10,000 nucleotides of DNA, taken from Symbiodinium natans (Eukaryota > Sar > Dinophyceae > Suessiales > Symbiodiniaceae). How positions within the stretch are numbered: the first letter of the stretch is position 1; the number at the start of each line of letters is the position of its first letter. The position numbers and the translations under genes were made by a program. This document shows, piece after piece, positions 8,014-10,000 of the stretch. Below the pieces are notes generated by a model, which saw only the letters and a program-made list of their open reading frames with translations, ran no database searches and was not told the DNA's origin. The DNA lies in NCBI GenBank assembly GCA_905221605.1, contig CAJNDS010000001.1, positions 147,525 through 157,524 on the forward strand, written 5' to 3'.

Positions 8014-9048
8014 ATGGTTGTGGACTTTGCCGCTGCCTCCTCAGGCCCATGTGAGTCTTGGGAAAGTGGATTTAGCGGAGGGGTCAGACCGGAGTTTGTC
8101 CAGGCCCGCGTCTTCGTCTATAGCAAGTGTGATGTGACAGGGCATGACCTGCAACGCCAACTTGCAGGACACGGGTTGTGCGGAAAGCTGATGTGGCCTA
8201 AGTATCGCAATTCTTAGACGGCAACTGTTGGCAAGCTGTCGGTGGAGCTATTTCCTAGTCTGGCACTGAGCGACAATGTGCGGCAGGTATTGTTGAACGA
8301 GTCGCTCAAGTTGTGGAGGTGCCCCTGAGCGATTCTGGTGAGTGGATGACGGGTGAATGTACCGCATACTTGCAACATATTCTTCGTGGCTTGGCTGGAG
8401 CGGATCCAGTCATTCGTTTAGCAGATTACACGGTCTTCGTTCATGATGATGCGCCCCGGCATCTGAAACCCGAGTTCCTGTCCATGGTCTTTCGGAGTCT
8501 GTCTTTGGGTACTTTGGATTCAAACGTATCCTTTCTGAATCTCGCACATGAGCGCTACGTGTCCGCAGCGACCCCGTGCCTGAGACACTTGTACTCGGCG
8601 GTCATGGGTAGACCTCTGGTGGGCCGCCTCTCGACTTACTGCTGTGGCCACTTTCTCGCCAAATCCTCTCGCCTGCATGAAATACCAGCAGAGCCACTGC
8701 AACGATTGCTTTCTGCCGTACAGACTGGAACATACACCGCACGAGCTGGAGGGCCTTGTGAGGCCGTGGTCATGATCTTGGACTTGCTTGTACATGCAGA
8801 GTGGGGTTTGTGATCATTAAATGTATGCATCGAAGTCAAGCACACAACGCTGCAAATAGCTTGTTGGACCATGCCAGGTTGCCAACATGCCGTGCTATGT
8901 CGTGGAGTACTTGTGGCATGTAGTCCTTGGAGAACCAGATGAATTACCGTGGCGATCCGAAGATGTGCGTTTGCCGCTGGCCCTTCGATATGAAGGCGGC
9001 AGAGAGACGCGTTCCTTGGAGCCGACAACACATGCACAGTGCATGTAA
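8014..9048 (+). CDS. DUF3431-like protein, multi-exon gene
   Basis: The product resembles the uncharacterised DUF3431 family; its biochemical role is unknown. Three plus-strand segments in three frame settings give the family's features in order. Segment 1, about 8014-8180 and open from 7984, starts MVVDFAAASSGPCESW and has the strand ARVFVYSKCD. Segment 2, about 8288-8790, has ECTAYLQHIL (8355 on), TVFVHDDAPRHL (8430 on), RSLSLGTLDSNVSFLNL, and CCGHFLAKSSRLHEIP (8640 on). Segment 3, about 8878-9048, has CYVVEYLWHVVLGEPDELP and ends at TAA 9046-9048. The total of about 270-280 residues suits the family. The segments need two short introns, one within about 8130-8287 and one near 8790-8877; exact junctions are uncertain. 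Met 8014 may be internal: no signal peptide adjoins it, and an N-terminal exon may lie upstream. No stop breaks any segment, so the gene looks intact. Family assignment is from remembered motifs, not from a search. Confidence 0.78.
8130..8287 (+). other. Region containing first intron of the DUF3431-like gene
   Basis: Coding moves from the frame of YSKCD (stop TAG at 8215-8217) to the frame of VVEVPL, which is open only from 8259. CGGCAG at 8281-8286 is a plausible acceptor. It needs a donor after the first base of a codon; the GTs between 8170 and 8205 all fall in another phase. Phase-compatible choices are GT at 8129, which would remove a protein-like stretch (DVTGHDLQRQLAGHG), GA at 8168 or GC at 8180. 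A non-GT donor is therefore likely, as known in dinoflagellates, unless a different acceptor is used. Confidence 0.4.
8790..8877 (+). other. Candidate second intron of the DUF3431-like gene
   Basis: An 88-nt GT-AG interval starting GTACAT and ending CATGCCAG joins the second and third coding segments in phase 0 and removes the stop TGA at 8811-8813. The junction would read ILDLL|VANMPCYVVEYLW. Another phase-0 GT donor exists at 8766, and family proteins may be shorter here, so the donor is less certain than the acceptor. Confidence 0.4.
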
Positions 9049-9918
9049 CATTGTGCAGCTCAAGTGTGGCTGGTGACGAAGTGACAGAAGTGACAGCATT
9101 CCACACGTACTGCGTGAGGCTTGCCTTCTCCATTGAGATTTGCCCAGTACATGCAGCTTCAGTCGAAGTGATTCAACATGGCTGTCCGAGTCTGCTGCGG
9201 GCAGGTGGGCATGTGCTGACCGAACAGGGTCTGCAAGTCGGGTTGCGTCTTCACGCATCAGTTTTTGCGGTTCGAGAACCAAAGCAAAGGTGAGGCTCTG
9301 GCAGACATGACATATCAGGATGGGACATGTGCCAAAGCAGCTTATGAGCCTGTCACTGCTTCAACAAAATACATATTTCGTAATGGGCTCAAGCTTCCAG
9401 TTTAGTTTTGGAGGGATACGCTGCCAGCATGGCCGAAGAGCAGGACATTGGGAGAGCGAGCTTCGCATGCCTTCTTTTGGAGCATTTTGGAGCTTTTGTG
9501 ATCGTTTATGTGTCTAGAAGCACGGATGGTTTCGTCTCGGGGGCACTCTTTTTTGCATGTTGAGAAGCGTGGTGCAGCGATCAGTGCATTCAACTCTCGC
9601 GCTCTTGGATGGGTCAAAAAGTTTTTTTTCTGCTTTCTTGCGTTAGCATGGTTTCGTGCCTTCTGTTTTGCAGGACTGTCGATTCTTTGTGACTTGGATC
9701 GTGCTCTGCATCTCCTCGTCATCGTGTTCTTACACTCTTGTCCGGCTGCACGCCAAGATGTTTTTTTTTGAAAATTGATGTCCGCATCTGGTCGTGGACA
9801 AGCCAGCGAACCGAAATTACAACACTTTCTGACGTTGGGTAACAAGCTGTGGGTAGGGTGGCGGGACAGGCCCGAGCACAGTAGCGAGCGCTGTCTTTTT
9901 TAGTTCTCTCTTTCCGCT
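9049..9918. other. Downstream stretch with one exon-like frame
   Basis: A plus-strand frame at 9220-9405 (61 codons and TAG) has protein-like composition, including FTHQFLRFENQSK and later GEALADMTYQDGTCAKAAYE. It could be a terminal exon of an unrecognised gene, or 3' flanking sequence of the DUF3431-like gene. An overlapping frame at 9039-9293 is also open. Beyond 9405 the plus strand is T-rich, with runs at 9620-9627 and 9761-9769, and gives hydrophobic frames on plus and lysine-rich ones on minus. I see no supported gene there. Confidence 0.35.
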
Positions 9919-10000
9919 ATGGACTGGCCGCTCCATTTCATGCTGGCTTATCGACTTCAATTCCGGATATGGTGTTTCCTGCTGCTAAAGTTTGTTTTCA
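9919..10000 (+). CDS. Possible gene start, cut by window edge
   Basis: An ATG at 9919 opens a frame that stays open to the end of the window (27 codons). It starts MDWPLHFMLAYRLQFR and runs into a hydrophobic stretch, so it could be a signal anchor. A pyrimidine-rich tract with TTTTTTAG (AG at 9902-9903) just upstream would suit a spliced-leader acceptor. The frame is very short and unrecognised, so this is only a weak call. Confidence 0.15.
   Translation, partial: MDWPLHFMLAYRLQFRIWCFLLLKFVF

Noticed and set aside
9402-9845. 147-codon lysine/arginine-rich minus-strand frame
   Set aside because: It is the complement of a T-rich stretch with two poly-T runs. Its composition is explained by base content, and it has no motif.
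1-10000. Relic dinoflagellate spliced-leader sequence, CRISPR array or bacterial operon
   Set aside because: No stretch close to the spliced-leader sequence was found by eye. Repeats are simple tandem arrays without spacers, and no long contiguous genes with ribosome-binding sites are present.

Overview
The window looks like nuclear DNA of a protist with intron-rich genes, most likely a dinoflagellate of the Symbiodiniaceae type. This is an inference from several things. No long uninterrupted bacterial-style gene is present, and the longest open frames are only about 140-166 codons. Simple repeats (TG runs, hexamer and 11-bp arrays, a polypurine tract, a G-run) are scattered throughout. The one recognisable protein is split over three reading frames on the plus strand, as expected for exons separated by short introns whose boundaries are hard to read, a known dinoflagellate trait (GT, GC or GA donors). 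I saw no prokaryotic operon, CRISPR array, tRNA or rRNA.

Layout: 1-5580 is mostly non-coding or unresolvable. It opens with a degenerate hexamer array (7-54), then has a polypurine tract (228-271), a 21-unit TG microsatellite (1395-1436), a GC-rich perfect inverted repeat (2713-2763), a purine-rich then C-rich stretch (about 3205-3430) and a G-run (5336-5353). Region 5583-6244 holds two candidate exons: a signal-peptide-like start at 5583 and a 161-codon frame at 5759. They meet at a perfect 10-bp tandem duplication. A further exon-like frame covers 6563-6856 and ends at a GTAAGC donor-like site. An 11-bp array containing TTAGGG lies at 7149-7192.

The firm result is a multi-exon gene at about 8014-9048 (+). 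It encodes a protein resembling the uncharacterised DUF3431 family. Its three parts occur in the expected order: a YSKC strand, then a YLQHI / TVFVHDDAPRHL / CCGHFLAKS core, then a CYVVEYLWHV C-terminus that ends at a TAA. Region 9049-10000 has an unassigned exon-like frame (9220-9405) and a possible gene start cut by the window edge (9919). All the supported or candidate genes are on the plus strand, which fits the unidirectional gene blocks of dinoflagellates. Beyond the DUF3431-like gene, function cannot be assigned from the sequence alone.
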